A stretch of DNA of 64,000 nucleotides from Hirundichthys speculiger (GCA_018398805.1 JAGFBZ010002020.1:434001-498000), one strand, 5' to 3'; positions 1 through 13,533 are shown, numbered from the stretch's first letter. The notes: generated from the letters alone by a model not told the origin. A program made the numbers and translations.

Positions 1-108
1 TTGGCCCGAGGGTCATATTTATAGAAACGTGTGTGCGTTAATCTCGCGTTAAAAAAAATAGTGGTGTTAAACAGAATTTGCATTAGCACGTTAACTTCGA
101 CAGCCCTA
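1..108. mobile_element. Terminal piece of a hAT element, cut by the window edge
   Basis: GTTAATCTCGCGTTAAAAAA and the end GTTAACTTCGACAGCCCTA match the right terminus of a common fish hAT family (end TAGGGCTGTC). The rest lies outside the window. Confidence 0.65.
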
Positions 109-1254
109 ATCCCTACTTATTTTCAGTTAAGAATATAGATATAAACTTGCATTGGCTACTACGTGTTCTGAGTTATTTCAAATGTTTAGTTTTGTCTCTG
201 TGTAAAAACTTCAGTGATCAGTTTCAACACAGTACTCTGATAAACTCATCTAATTTAGGTTAAGAGTACGCAAATACACTACTCTGAGTTAGTTGTGATC
301 ATTTTTGCCAAACATGTCAATCAAGTACAGCTCAAGACATGACTCAGCCCAGCTGTGGTAAACATTTATACAGAATGATAATGCCAAAATGTTATGTCAC
401 AGAAAAAGAAAAAAGAAAAAATGTTGAGGAATATGTTTGACTTCATTAAACACATGGCAGAATTTGTTTAACCTTAGTTTGGATGGAAAGTCATAGCCAA
501 CACTTCAACATCTGGGGTGCAGAGTTGCTTCTTCAGTTGCATCTCCAGGATTACAGTATAGGCATTGAAACACTTCTACCTGAAATGTGTCAGTTTGAAG
601 TCCTTTGTCAGCCTTTCCATCCAAAATCCATGTAGAAAAATGCTGCAGTCTTGGACATGCTCCTGCAGACACATCTTGAAAAACCCATATTCTCACGGTC
701 TCCTATTAGTGTTACAAGCTCATCCATGCAACCCCTCAGGGATCTCACAGTCCTTATAATGACTGGTGAAAAAAACATGTCCAAACATTTTTTTTGGTCT
801 CCATTTTTCTCCCGATTGAAGAGGACAACTCAGGGCACATCGTCAACTCATTAACATTTGAGGTCTTTTTTTTTCTAAACACTTAGCTGGAAACTTCAGT
901 CTACTGCTTCTACATGAAAACAACTTTCTATTGTCATAGCAAATCACAAGATATGTTACAAAAGTGCCAAAATTACCAGTAGAAATTCTACAAGTGGAAC
1001 AGCATGAAAACCAGAGTGGAAAAATGTTTAAAATCATCAAAATCTGAACGGATAAAAGCTTATTAAAACATCTCAAGAAGATATGAAGAAAGACACAATT
1101 TGACAGAGCAGCTGCAACAGACTGCCACAAGAGCAGCACCATCCTAGAATGACTGAGTGAAATTTCAAATGGTGGAACTGATTTCCTTTCGTTTTCCAGA
1201 TGAGAGCAGAGGTTGGTGAATTTGTTGGAGAGAAACATGGGGGAAAGGATGGAT
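109..1254. other. No gene recognised
   Basis: AT-rich sequence with overlapping short open frames on both strands and no known motif. Confidence 0.55.
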
Positions 1255-1400
1255 TGTCCATGATGGCAAGCAGTATTTACGGTTCCTGCTTTTTGGATTA
1301 GTTTATTTAGGCTGCTGGTATCTCTGACACCGATTGCTGAAGCAGAACACCAGGACTGTGCATTACCAGACAGAAGCATGGCCAGGAGATGAGTGACATG
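1255..1400 (-). mobile_element. Weak LINE remnant
   Basis: The minus frame has SSLNKLIQKAG preceded by SGNAQSWCSASA, recalling the CWG...LNKLIRKAG segment near the end of L2-like ORFs. It is one short block only. Confidence 0.35.
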
Positions 1401-1429
1401 ATCTAGCATCACTCTTCTACCATGCATGA

Positions 1430-3828
1430 AGGTGCAACAAAATATAAATGATTACCACCAATGATTAAATGAAAGGTTTTGCAAATATTATCACTGGAAA
1501 AAATCTGCATTTTCATAAAAATGCAAATATCTACAGCTGAGAAGATCACATTTTGAACAAATTGAACAACTCTTCCTTAAAGCAAAATAAAAATACTGTA
1601 TAACCTGAACTGCTCTGAGTTTGTGATAAAAATATGCAAAAAAAGTTGCAAGCAAATATAATTACAAATCAAGCAAAGAGAAATCTGTCTGACACTGTTT
1701 ATTTACAAAAAAATGAAAAAATGGAAATAATAGTATAATCTCCACAGTTGTTAGTCATAAAACAAAAAGTCTCATTGTCATGATCCCATGGAAATAATCC
1801 TAGATATAAGCCCTTTTTCATTTCTAAAACTATTTCTAATTGCAGCATGACACTGACAAAAAGCATATGTTAAAGTACTTTTCTCACATAATCTTTTATT
1901 ATCAGCTTTTTCACTAGCGTGTAAACCTATTTTCACCCCATTTTGTAATTAATGGGTGGAAAACTAAACTCTGATTTTCATGCATCATTGCACATAATCA
2001 TTCCCTGTGACAAACTTGAATAAGTGGTACACCGGTGGCATCTAGCCAGAGGTAAATGTTGGGGTAGGAATATCTCTGCAGTTAGTTTTTTTTTCTGGGT
2101 GGATGTGCTGGAGTTTCTGTTTGTGTTAGTACAATTCCACGTTGTTCTTTTGCTTATAAGAGTACTACTTCAGCTTTTCAACCATATAAATTAGGACTTG
2201 TAATGGCATGTTGTCACTTTAAGTGACTAAAGTGTTACAAAGATTAATTCTTACTTTTGAACATTCATCGAAAGCTCAAGCAAGAGATCTATGGTCTGCA
2301 TCTGTATTTCTATGCAAAATGAACACGGTGTATTCAAGCCTCATAAACTGCCACTGTTTCTTTAAGATTTAATAATATTAGCTTTAGTCAATAGATAATA
2401 TTTGCTCAGGGGGTCATGCTCTGGGTCACTGAAAAGCACCTAGAAGACAATTTCCATTGCAATCGATACTGTTAAAGTTGAATTGAACTGGATTGAGAAG
2501 CATGAGTGCAAGTTAGTTATTAATGTGTGTGAGACCCACAAATGTAACTCGAGTTAAAAAAAAATCTAAAATGAATGGAAGCATTACTGCAAGAGACACT
2601 CACAGCCACCAGTGAGTCCAGGTGCTGAATGATGAAGCCATCTGCAATATTTACTAGTCTATAATAATAATAATTATTATTATTATAAATCTGGACACCC
2701 AAATTGAAATCTGGATGTTCACATAACAAATGAATTTTTAATATATCCCACATACAAAAGCACTATATGTATTATTCTTCACCATAGTAATTTCTCAGAA
2801 TGGAGCAGAATCATCCATCTGGTTGTGGATTTTAAAGACCAGTCAAGTAAGTCATAGATGTACTTTAAACTATGCGGACTGAAACAAAGGATCCACGATA
2901 ACAATGCATTAATGACATACATCTCTAGCAAAGCATCTCCTCGTTTTTCACTTTCTTCTGCAGTTCTAAACCTTGTAGGCACCCACGCAATGAACTCACA
3001 TTTCTAAACTGAACAGCTTGAGTGACTAGAGTTTGGGGGGAAAAAAAAGGGAAAATACTTGATATATTAACAAGCTTTAGCCAGACGCATCTTTCAAAGA
3101 TAATGATGCCCTATCAGAACTAACATTTTGGTTAGATTATAACTACTGCTTCAAACTGCTGAAACCATTGGTACTGCTGTAAATATTCACAGGATAATTG
3201 CAACGCTTCCTGCATCTGACAAAACTTGATGAGATGAGTGATAAATTTGCTGATGTGTGGATTAGAAATGAAATTATGTGTTGTTATGAAACTTGAGGGA
3301 ATACAAACTGTGACAAAAAGAAAGAAGAGGAAGGGAGGAGTGTTGTTAGAGGAGTGGATAGAGGTGAATATATTTCATGCAAAGGCCTTTCAGGAGCGAG
3401 GTTTGTATCTCTTTTAGGATAAAATTTGCCTAACAAGACTCATCCATCTCCAGGCTGCCATCTGTAGCAAAAAGCATTATTGTTTAGAAGAGTGTTTCCA
3501 AGTCAAAGTCTTTGGGGGCCATTGACCTGCATATTTTAGAATTTTTCCCTGCACCAACACTGGTAAAGCCAAGAGGGAAGACCCAAACTTCCAGCATCAG
3601 GGGAATGAAATCGGTTCAGTTTATTAGAAATAACTGAAACCACCAAGGTTTCAGTTATTAACCATCAACTGAAGGCTGCTATAAACACACTGTAACCTTC
3701 ACCTGTCTGAACATTATTAGTGCATATGTGAACTCCAAATGAACTTCCTTCTGACCCTTCTGAAGCAAACCAAATCTCAGTTGAGTTTGCTCTAAGTCTG
3801 CTTTTCACTTAATCTGAGCATCATGAAC
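1430..3828. other. No gene recognised; one microsatellite
   Basis: AT-rich. (AAT)n(ATT)n at 2661-2687 forms an inverted repeat. No exon was supported. Confidence 0.55.
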
Positions 3829-5380
3829 AATTCAGTTCAATTCAATTCAAAAAGACTTTATTCATCCCCAAAGGGAATAAATAATGTGTAGTAGTTGTTA
3901 TGATTTAAGTCTCTTTAATGATTTATTGTAGATGGTTATGGTGATGGGCAGGAAAGATCTCCTGCAGCAATCTGTGTTGCAGCAAATGTGAAGAAGCATC
4001 TGACTGAAGACATTCTGTTGCTGAACCACTGTGCTGTGAACAGGATGTTCAGGGTCGTCCATGATTTTCTTCATTTTATGAAGTATCCTCCTTTGCACAA
4101 TCAGCTCCAGAGGCTCTAGAACAGTCCCCAGAAAAGAGCCAGCCTTCTTTAGCTTATTCAGTTTCTTCAAGTCACTGGCGCTGATGCTGCTCCCCCCAAC
4201 AGATGACTAAGGATGAGATTGCCCTCTCCACAACAGACTTATATACCCAGAGCTCCAGAGGCATCTGAGTATTTCTGCAGATGACAGGACTCCGACTGAC
4301 ACTTAAAGTCTGAGTGTACTGAGTAAAGAGGAATGATGAGAGTACAGTTCCCTGTGGCGCTCCTGTGTTGCTGACCACCTGGTTAGACACACATCCTTTC
4401 AGTCTCAAAAAATGTGGTCTGTTTGTCAGTAATCCATGTGACTGTGTAGTAATGTGGGCTGTATAGTTCTAATTGCACTGGAGACATCAAAGAACATGAT
4501 CCTAACAGTACTGCCTGCTTTGCCCAGATGACTGTGGGTTCATTGAAGCAGTTGTATGATAGCGTCCTTAACTCCGCCCCCACAGCTATAAGCAGGCTGC
4601 AGTGGGTCCTGGAAAGTACTTGTTTGTTTATTCAGGAGGACCAGTAAAAGTCTTTCAAGACCTTTTATGATGTTGGATGTTAAGGGTACAGGTCTATATT
4701 CATTAGAAGAAGCCAGATTAAATCTTTTTCATACTTTAACAAAGTAGGATGTATTACACAGCAGAACCTGTTGAAGAGTTGCTGTAGAACCCCACATAGG
4801 TGGTCCACACAGGCTTTCAGGACTCTGGGGCTAACACCATCTGCACCTGCAGCCTTGTTCCTGTTCAGTCTCTCCAGCTGCCTTTTTACCTGACTGCTAG
4901 AGACAGACAGACAGAAGGAGGAGGTAGACGGGGCCCCAGCATCTCCTAATGTAGTAGGAGACAGTGATGGAGCACCAGCAAGATCCATGACTGAGGTGGA
5001 AGATGAGACCGCTGAGATGTGACAGGGAAGCTGTGGGTCATGGGAGGGTGGGAGGTCTGTTTGGCTGGGAGCAGGAGAAGAGGATGCTGAACTTGTCTCT
5101 GAACTGAACCTGTTAAAGAATGTAATGTAATCAGTCACACATTCAGTCATGGCATTGGTGTCATCTCCATGTGGCGTACAGACTGCATCTCAGTCTGTTT
5201 GCCCTGGAAAGTTTCTTCAGCTTCCTGTGACCACCTCCTCACAGTCCCTTTGGTCGCAGGTTCCCTTTGGATGATGGGTTTATAGGTGGAGAGGAGATAG
5301 TCCAGATTATGATCTGCCTTGTTGAAAACAGGTCGTGCAGAGGACAAGAAGATCTCTAATGTTTACATAAAACAAATCTA
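3829..5380 (-). pseudogene. L2-like LINE remnant with 3' tail
   Basis: Read from right to left: ADHNLDYLLSTYKP (end of endonuclease), TVRRWSQEAEE, a serine-rich linker, LERLNRNKAAGADGVSPRVL (start of reverse transcriptase), then after a deleted core QVVSNTGAPQGTVLSSFLFT (RT motif B region), and IYNKS near the end. The catalytic FADD-box region is not readable. The 3' end is an AATAAAGTC stretch and GAATT repeats (3829-3850). Internal loss and frameshifts make it inactive. Confidence 0.9.
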
Positions 5381-5385
5381 ACATG

Positions 5386-5973
5386 TGTCAGGAGCAGATT
5401 TTAGGACCCAAGTGCAGCACAACGTCAGAGAGTAGCTTGAAAGTACTTTATTTACAGTTTTCTTAACAGGCAGGTATTTTCACAGGCAACAGGTAGTCTT
5501 TGGAAAACTCCAGGAAAATTGTGCTGACTGGCAGACAAGTGAGTGCTCTGGAAAAGACACACTATTCCAGTGAGTCTTTAAGGAAGGTGGCAACACCGTG
5601 GAGGGGCTAGCTGGACTCGTGGTTGATGCAGGAATAGAATCAGAACCTGGCAAACAAAGTCTAAAGTGAGCAAATGAAAGGCTTGTCGTGGAGGGGCAGA
5701 AGGTCGGGACAAAGACAAGAAGACAAGGTCAAAGGCAAGCCGGAGTCGAAACCAAGCTGTCAGTCCGAGAACGAGTGCTGGAGAGTAATGCATGCTGCAA
5801 AGACAATCTGGCACTAACTGAGGAAACAATGCAGCTTAAATGCTGGCTGGCTGACGAGCAGAGATGAGCTGCAGCTGAGACGAAGCAGGTGTAGAATATT
5901 GGAGCTGATGAGGAGGTGTGTGGCAGAGAGAACTCACCCACCACAGCATGAGCCAACAGGCCAGATTGTGACA
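5386..5973 (-). mobile_element. Solo LTR with 5-bp target duplication
   Basis: The plus strand starts TGTCAGGAGC and ends TTGTGACA; identical acatg flanks lie at 5381-5385 and 5974-5978. On the minus strand, AATAAA (5452..5447) is followed by CTGCACTTGGGTCC, the order of a fish LTR 3' part. 588 bp, no coding capacity. It lies at the 5' edge of a LINE remnant. Confidence 0.8.
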
Positions 5974-6269
5974 ACATGATTCTTGTTTCTTACTGGTGGA
6001 GCAGATGACAAACCTTTGAAATGTTGGAAATGTGATAGAGAGACGTGGCTGAAATCACCAGTAACAGTCAGGATTATTAGGATGGACAATCCGTCCATTA
6101 AGATCGAGTACTCTAGGTTCACATTGATTTCAGTTAATTGTGTCCGGTCCTTAGGCTCGCCATTCAAAGCAGTAAAGGTCAGAGATTTCTTAAAGAACCA
6201 GACAGTGGACAAAGGCCTCTTCAGATCAGAAGGGGACTGAGGAAAAGGACCGCAACTGGCCAATTAACG

Positions 6270-6435
6270 TCTTTTAAGTTAGTTATCCAAATACTTTTGA
6301 GCCCCTTGACATGGGGGCACTTTGTTTTAAATGGCTGTAATTCCTAGAAGGTAATTGCCACATTTTTTAAACCATTTAAATTAAAACTGAAAATCTACAC
6401 TTTACAGTAAATGTGAGTAATCATAGGGATATATG
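6270..6435 (+). mobile_element. DNA-transposon terminal remnant
   Basis: CCAAATACTTTTGAGCCCC, then ATGGCTGTAATTCCTA, then AATTAAAACTGAAAATCTAC is a terminal sequence I recognise from fish Tc1/mariner-type elements. No opposite end or ORF was found. Confidence 0.5.
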
Positions 6436-7264
6436 CAGTCTATATGCACATCTATAAAACATTTATGTCCAACGCTCGTCCAGAACTGTTCTGAATAAAA
6501 AAAACAGTGATCAAGAACAATAGCCTTCAGTTTCTAAGGTGTTTCCAGTCCCAGTCACTGATGGATCAAAACTTTCCTAATTTATACACTTCCGATCAGA
6601 GACGTCACCTGGCCTGGGCATCCGGGGCTGTTTTTTCTCTAGCCCCGAATGTTTCGATGTGACAGGCTGACAAAAATTATAGGCACAGAAAAAGTTTTTC
6701 CAATTTTCAGCAAATGCAACACAGGATGACATCTTAACATGAGACCAATCAGAGAGGAGTTGCATATGCTCGTCTCAACCTCTGGCGCCAAGAGGTTTTC
6801 ACTTCAAAAGAGACAGCAAGAAATGGAAAAAAAACAAAAAAACAATGGATATACGGCGTTTTTTTTCTTTCCAAAAATGACGTGGAGGCTGACTCGGCTG
6901 GGGCTCACGTCTCCGAGGAACCACCACTAGAAACAGGTAAATAAATGAATGCCCAATTCACATTCAGTTTGTGAAACGTGTAGTTACTAAAGGGGCTGTG
7001 GGACAGGCTAGCATCCCCGGGAGTAGGCTACACAACACAACCCAGTGAGAGTGGAGGTGACAAAGTAAAATTAAAAAGGATCAAAATTAGTCATTGAAGC
7101 ATGTGCATTTTTTGGAAGGAATATATCTCCTGATAGTCTGGAGGCATCACTCAACATTTTTCACTTGGTCTAGGGTTTAAAACAAAAACAAACATGCAAA
7201 CAAAAATAAGGAAACCTTTTATTAGAGGGAATATAACTTGACTTCAGACATAATACAAAATGTT
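6436..7264. other. No gene recognised; possible old repeat
   Basis: 6590-6935 is locally GC-richer (CATCCGGGGCTG, TCTAGCCCCGAATG) and resembles transposon-derived sequence, but I cannot name it. Confidence 0.35.
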
Positions 7265-7560
7265 TGGTTACTTATTTATAATAATAATAATAATAATAAT
7301 ATAATAATAATGGTAGTAGTAAATTTTATTTGTATAGCACACTTTGAAGTCAGAGACCTCTCAAGGGGCTTGACAATCCTATAGTATAAAAACAGAATAA
7401 AAAGAAAATCTATATCAATATGCAAAAGCAACACTGAATAAATGAGTCTTCAGGCTACTTTTGAAAAGGGCAAGGGAGTCAGACATCCTAATAAAGTCAG
7501 GTAATTTATTCCAAAGTCTTGGCCATAGGACAGAGAAGGTAGAGTGATTCCTTTTAATTC
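7265..7560. repeat. LINE 3'-tail repeat with (AAT)n
   Basis: (AAT)n at 7279-7311 leads into TTTTATTTGTATAGCAC, the same class of tail seen at 52891/54427 (TTTTATTTATATAGCG), followed by about 230 bp of related low-complexity sequence. Confidence 0.55.
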
Positions 7561-7716
7561 CTGATTATCTATAAGGGCGTCATTATTCTCTTTCTATCGC
7601 TAGTGTGGGTATGTCGTTTAATTTTGACGCATTTTGAAGTTTGCATTGGCAGTATTTGGGTCTAGACAAGACGCAACATGTTTTATAAGCATAAAGCTTA
7701 TTTCCCAGGTAGAATA

Positions 7717-8145
7717 CAGTGATCCCTTGCCAATTCGCACTTTAAGTTCCATGGTTAGTTATTCGCGAGATTTTTCAGAAATATATAATATAATAAAAAA
7801 TCAAGAAAAAATTTGCGGAAATTCCGCAAAAACCCACCCCACAGTAGACGAGAGGCGACAGCTGCCAGCGAAACATCAAACGATGACTCACAGCCTCCTG
7901 TAAGCAACACGAGAAACGCAGACGGCCCAGACCTTTAGAATCTGTGTGCTGATTGGCCGAGACCTATCACCCAAGCATCACAGGGATGTTGTGCAGAAAG
8001 ACCACAGTTGAGACTTTGTCTTGTTTCGCTGCAGTACCCCTCTACTTTTTTGCGGTGTTTAAACATATTTTAAACACATTATTTAGGCTCGGGGGCTCCG
8101 GCTCCAGTTGGCAGGGTTTAGATTTTCGCGGGGGGGATTTGACTG
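7717..8145 (+). mobile_element. pogo/Tigger-like MITE, copy 1
   Basis: Starts CAGTGATCCCTTGCCAATTC after TA (7715-7716). A degraded right end, GGGATTTGACTG before TA (8146-8147), is plausible. No ORF. The body matches the inverted copy at 35.2-36.1 kb. The left boundary is firm, the right one less so. Confidence 0.75.
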
Positions 8146-8731
8146 TAACTTCAAAATTGCAACCAAGAAAAGAAAGAGTGTAACTGAGAAAGACGGTTCA
8201 ACATCAGAGACAGTTTTAGAAAGGATAGTGGGAAAAGAAAAATGTAATCTGTTGTGGAAAAGTGGCATCTTAAGTCAGCGAGACCTTTTTGTTTCTGAAT
8301 ATGTCAAGTTTCAGAACATCTGTGACACTTCGTCTGGAAAGTGAATATCTCACTCCTGTTTACCAGACAGGCTCCATCATCGTATGAGTTCAGGACACGT
8401 AGTCGTCTGGAGAATTATCTCAAGGCTTCGTTGTTATTCAGACAGTTTGTTAAAAGTGATTCTGTCTTAGTTTCTCGCTGTCATTCTGGCATCAGCTCGT
8501 TCTGTATGTGAGTAAATGACCATCTTCTGTTTGTATACAAACGGGGATTAAATTCACCTTGTAAAATAAGATGTACAGTTATTTCTGCCATCCCATAAGC
8601 CAAAAATATGATTTGATGCCTTGGGAATTTGATTTCTTGGTTACAGATTCTGAGTTTTCCTTCACAGACATATGGCAGTGAATTCCTTATTTGCTGGATC
8701 TTTTGTTTTATGGTGTGAAAAATATTTTCTA

Positions 8732-8766
8732 TTGGTAAGTAGCCCGGACTGCAGGCTACTTACCAA
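8732..8766. other. Perfect 13-bp hairpin
   Basis: TTGGTAAGTAGCC, a 9-nt loop, then GGCTACTTACCAA. The arms pair without mismatch. Confidence 0.8.
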
Positions 8767-11700
8767 CATATGCAGCTCTTTTAGACCTCAGTGCAAATAT
8801 AAATGAATCGTGGTCTGAAAAAATGCTTTAAACATCCATCACCAGAAGTTTAATGTCCATGTCACCTCCTACTGTTACTTCCAACAGTAACATAGCAACA
8901 GCTGATTAGTGGCACATTCACCCGTGCGTGCCCTTGAGTAGTATGACTAGCATTCTTAAACCCTCCGCTCCAACTGTCACCTTAATCACAAACACAACAA
9001 GAAGATATGAACAAAGTAAAGCAGAGCAGTCTGATACTTAAGCCTTCGCAGCAAGTGCAGTTGAACTCTAAACTCTGAATGACACTCCCAAACCCTGCCC
9101 GAGCGTATATCATGCAGGACAAGACACATTTTACATCTATCCCATGAATTTTCTTTGCTTCGTCACACTGATTTGAAGAACGTAAAGCTAAAAAAGGATT
9201 AATGTCAGTCGGATGGACGCAGGCAAGCTGCCGCGAAGGACCGCTCCTTAAGTGATGGAGAGATATATGCATGCATTTCAGATGCATACTATACTTCAGA
9301 AACTGACGCTCAATAAGGTCCAGTCAGAAATATCTGTTAATAAACATAACAGATATTTTACACTGCAAAAGTTTAAAATGTTTTTCTTTATGGAAAGTAA
9401 TCAAGTCGGGATTATAACAGCTGTATTTAATGATCAATTGGTGTAATGTGGAAGTCTCTAGTCATCAAGTAAACATAAAATTTTAGTATTAAATTAGGGT
9501 ATTATAATAGGACACTTATGGCAGTTTTCTGACCTCAAAAAAGTGTGGATATTTTTCAATTGTATACAACAGATTTTTTATTTGAAGTTTTTGATTAAAT
9601 TGCTGGTCCAGAAGTACCAGAAATTCATGTATCAAATGTAATATCTTGGTGTTGGATTTAAGACCTTTGATTTTTTTTAATTTTTAAATTGCCCTTGTAT
9701 ATCTTTGTCATATGCTGCCTGGTTATAACTTCCACGCCTACAAGACCCCTTGGATTTTGACTCCAACCTCTTGACCATCGATGTCAGACCAAAAAGGCAT
9801 AGACAGCCAGTCTAAATTACATATCAAAAGCCATCAATACTCAAGTAGACCACCTGAGGGTTTATGAGACTTAAGAGAAAAAGCTCTGCCTTGTTTCCTC
9901 CTCCAGTGTTTTACTCAACAAATGTTTATCTAACCTTATTTCATTGTACACTTGCTTGTTTTGCTGTATTTTTTTTTTCATATGAACATAATGTCTGAAA
10001 TTGCTAATACAAATACATGATGCTTTTGATCTGACATGTGCAGGTATCCAGACAAGTCTTAAAAACACACACAGCAGCTGACACATGAATTCAGTTTCAT
10101 GATAAATAATGACAGGAAATTTTAAGCTAGGAATATTCTCATTTTGGAGGCCCAGTGTGGATGGTTTTATGACTTCATTACGAGCACTTAAACCTAAGAA
10201 CAGTGTTAACCCTGGCCACCAACACAATGATGGACTGCAAAGCGGAGTAGCCTTGACAGGGAGGTCCACATGGACGAACTTCCTTTAGCCCCTCTGACTG
10301 GTTGTGTCTCTGGGGACACCTGAGTGGGTGGCTGTGTCACTACTCCACTCATCTCCACCAGAGTAGCTTTAAGTCTACTCTGTGACCTCTCTTGCTCACT
10401 GAAGGATGGTATAAATATATCTATAATGTCACTCATCCATGAAGACAGGCAGATGCAGCAACACACACACACACAATCACTGGCGTTATACAATACAAGG
10501 ATAGGTTTTGAGCTGAAGACAGAGGTTTTCAGGAGGAATGTAGGTGTGTATTTAGATATGTGGGCTTATGGATGTACTGTTCTGGACTCAAAGCCTTAAG
10601 TCCTGTCAGCTCCTCCGACAGACTATGTCCCATCTGTGTGACAAAAAAAAGGACTCCCTTATTGAGAAGCTGTGCTGTCATACTGTGATCTGGTTTACAC
10701 TCATTAAAATGCTCCCAGGACGCCCTCATCACCCGTCACATTAGAATCACTTTTAGAGACGGTCATGAATTGAGATGGTTCAGCCTTAAGGTCTGAACTG
10801 GACCACAGTATTGTTCTCTGTTTTCTCTGTAACTGAGGTGTCAGACTGCTTATTTAACCATGGCAACTTCACAAAAAATACAGTGTAAAATGTAAATTAT
10901 ATGGTAACCTAATATCAGGTTATAAGAAGTGTTTTGCACTATTTTCTTTTAAAGATAAAAACGCACTCAAGCAGCAGAAAGAGGAGAAATCACGAGTGTG
11001 AATTCTGTCCCAGATGTTCAGTTGAGTTAGACCCAAAATGCCCAAAGCAAAAGTTGCATCATCTTCGGATTTCAGTGCACTTGGCACCAGTCAAACCAAC
11101 ATATACTTGAAGGGTGTTTTGTTAGATCTAAAAGCTGAATGTAATAATAAATCAATAAAACCTTTTTCTTTTTTGTGGTGGACTGGACTGAAAATCCAGA
11201 TCCTTGGCCACTCAGCTGCATACAACTTGAATTTACTAACAAGAGGGTACCACACTCGAGACATCAGACTTCAATGGCAATGTGCATAAATATTTATTCC
11301 AAACAGAAATTCAGCTTAATTTACAAAGAATCAATATGTCTAGTCGAGTTGCCACGCCATTTCTTTAAAGTCAAACTAATCTGTTACTTAAATTTGGCAT
11401 CAAACATCACCACTGAATATATTCGGTACTTTAAAAACTCATCTTATACCAAGTCATTATGAAATAATTCCTGTTCTCTCCCAAAAATCAATTTGAAGAG
11501 GAAAAAGAGGTAATAAAGTCCCATCTGATAAACATTTTTAATATATCCACAAATGGTCTGCACTTACATAGCACCTCTTTAAAAATATACAGCTTCTACC
11601 AAATTTATCAATTCATGCAAACACGCTAAAGCATATCTATCATGTATTCACTCAACATACTGCAGCACTTTGGACTTCAACAACCACCCCCAGTGGAAGG

Positions 11701-12319
11701 CACTACAGTTTCCTGCCAAAAACACTTCGATACATCACAGGGCTAGTAATATATCCACTGAAGGACAACTGACTCTCCCCAGTGATCCATGGCCACCCTG
11801 TCCACTAGCTTGCGGCCATGCTTTTCAACTCATTCCTTAACTTCAGCAAACTGGATTATCTCTGTAGTGAAAACTGGTGATTTATTTTCTCTTCATAGTC
11901 ACTACATGACAAGTCTTCACCCTTTGTAATGATACCAAGGTCCTCCTCCCCTTTCCAGTCTGGTTCGTAGATGTCTTGAAAGGTCAGGGAAAGTTGCTTG
12001 GATGTCACATGCACAGCTTTTACTGCTGTATAGTAGGCCTTTGACATCTTTAGACAATCTTTTCCTGAAATTTTTTGTTGCTTCTTAAGGTTCTTGAACT
12101 GAACTCGGTCTGTTTATCCTTGGTTTCAATGTTTTTGCCCAGTTTATGAAAGGATGTCTCTTGAACAGACTTGAAAGACTTCCATCCATAAGAGTTTACT
12201 TTGTTTTACAAGATATACTGTGTAAAATCAGTGATTAACTTGATGGTGGGGGTTTTTGCTTTGAATGTGTCAAGCAGCACTTACAGTCTCAGACAGCCCT
12301 TATGCTACATGTAGACCAA
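8767..12319. other. No gene recognised
   Basis: AT-rich. A (CA)n stretch lies at 10462-10475. The minus frame at 10206-10493 is open for 95 residues but shows no motif that I know. Confidence 0.5.
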
Positions 12320-12590
12320 GGAACTAATCCATACTCTTTTACAATGAAAACAATGAAGGCAGGTATAAAATATTGATAGATGGATGACTTTGAAGGCAAA
12401 TTTATATATGCTGTGAGAAACCCATGAAATAATAAACTAACCCAAGCTACCAGATTGTGAGTAGACAGTAAAAGCATGAGGGAGAGGCTTTTAAAAGCAG
12501 AGCAGAGATCTATATCCTGTATCCAAATTGGCAGCTGGTTCCACAGGATGTGAGCCTGAAAACTGAAATCTCTGCTTGCCAACGTGGTCC
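12320..12590 (-). mobile_element. LINE remnant, reverse-transcriptase C-terminal end
   Basis: On the minus strand it reads RDFSFQAHILWNQLPIWIQD then a FK.L-like block, matching the AP.LWN.LP..IR..L..FK..LKT.L ending of L2/Rex-type LINEs. The FK segment is degraded. Confidence 0.65.
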
Positions 12591-13533
12591 TAAAATTTCA
12601 GGTAACTAAAAGCAGGCTGCTATTCTGACAACTAAAATGTGTGGGGTTGTGGAGTGTTGGGAATAAAAACATTTTAAGATAAGTGAGCTGATAGCTTTTA
12701 ATTTTTTTTTCTTTTTCTTTTTTTTGGGGGAGGGTTATTAAATCATTTTTCGAAATTTACCACAAGGCCTATGGAGAGGCAAAAACAAGAGAAATGTGCT
12801 CTCCTTTGGTATTTGTTTTAACTGCACTCTGAAACCCAGTAATTTCAAAGGCAAAGAGCATGTGGAGTGGAAGGATGTGGTTTACTTTAAATACAGTAAA
12901 ACATTTATCCATGCACACTCATATTTCTATTGTGCATCGTAGCTTACTTCTTAAATCAAATTTACAACCTCTTACACTTGCAAAGTTATAGCTAGTTGAA
13001 ATCTCTCAAGATTTATTGGTCTTTTCACACCTTTTCACATTCCCATTGCACCCACTGACATAAAATGTTTGTAAAAAAACGAAACGTTTTGGTCCTGTCT
13101 AGAGGGTATAATCAGAGAAAAACTCTGACCAATCATTACTTTCATTGGCTGCCTAATACATCCATCAAATATCAATGCACTTCCACCCACCCCTCCCTCC
13201 CTCCCTGCGGTTCATGTAGTAGTGAATCGTGTGAAGGCGTGGTTTCGAGGGGTGAGCTGAAGAGGAGGAGGCAGAGCCTTTAGGAGGAGGGAGGGAGTGT
13301 ATATTTTCAAAATCTCACTTGAGTTGGATTGCTGGAACTGTTTTTTCAAAGAACACCTACTCCACCTTTAATGCAGGCGAATCAGCACAATTGACCTTTC
13401 GGTAAGCAACCGCCCCCTTCCTAGTTACTGTTGCTAGGTCGGACAAACTTGCTGCTCCTGCGTTAAGGACTGTGTTAATTCGCTATATTTCCGATGTGTA
13501 TCATTAGTGTTAATATTATACTATAATAACGCC

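Noticed and set aside
843..1427. 194-codon minus-strand open frame
   Set aside because: Only a short block recalls a LINE; the rest lacks motifs and codon bias, so it was not called as a gene.
10206..10493. 95-codon minus-strand frame as a host exon
   Set aside because: No recognised domain and no convincing splice sites at both ends.
13065..13283. Open frame with a CCCTCCCTCCCTCCC run
   Set aside because: Low-complexity sequence; no motif and no partner exon.
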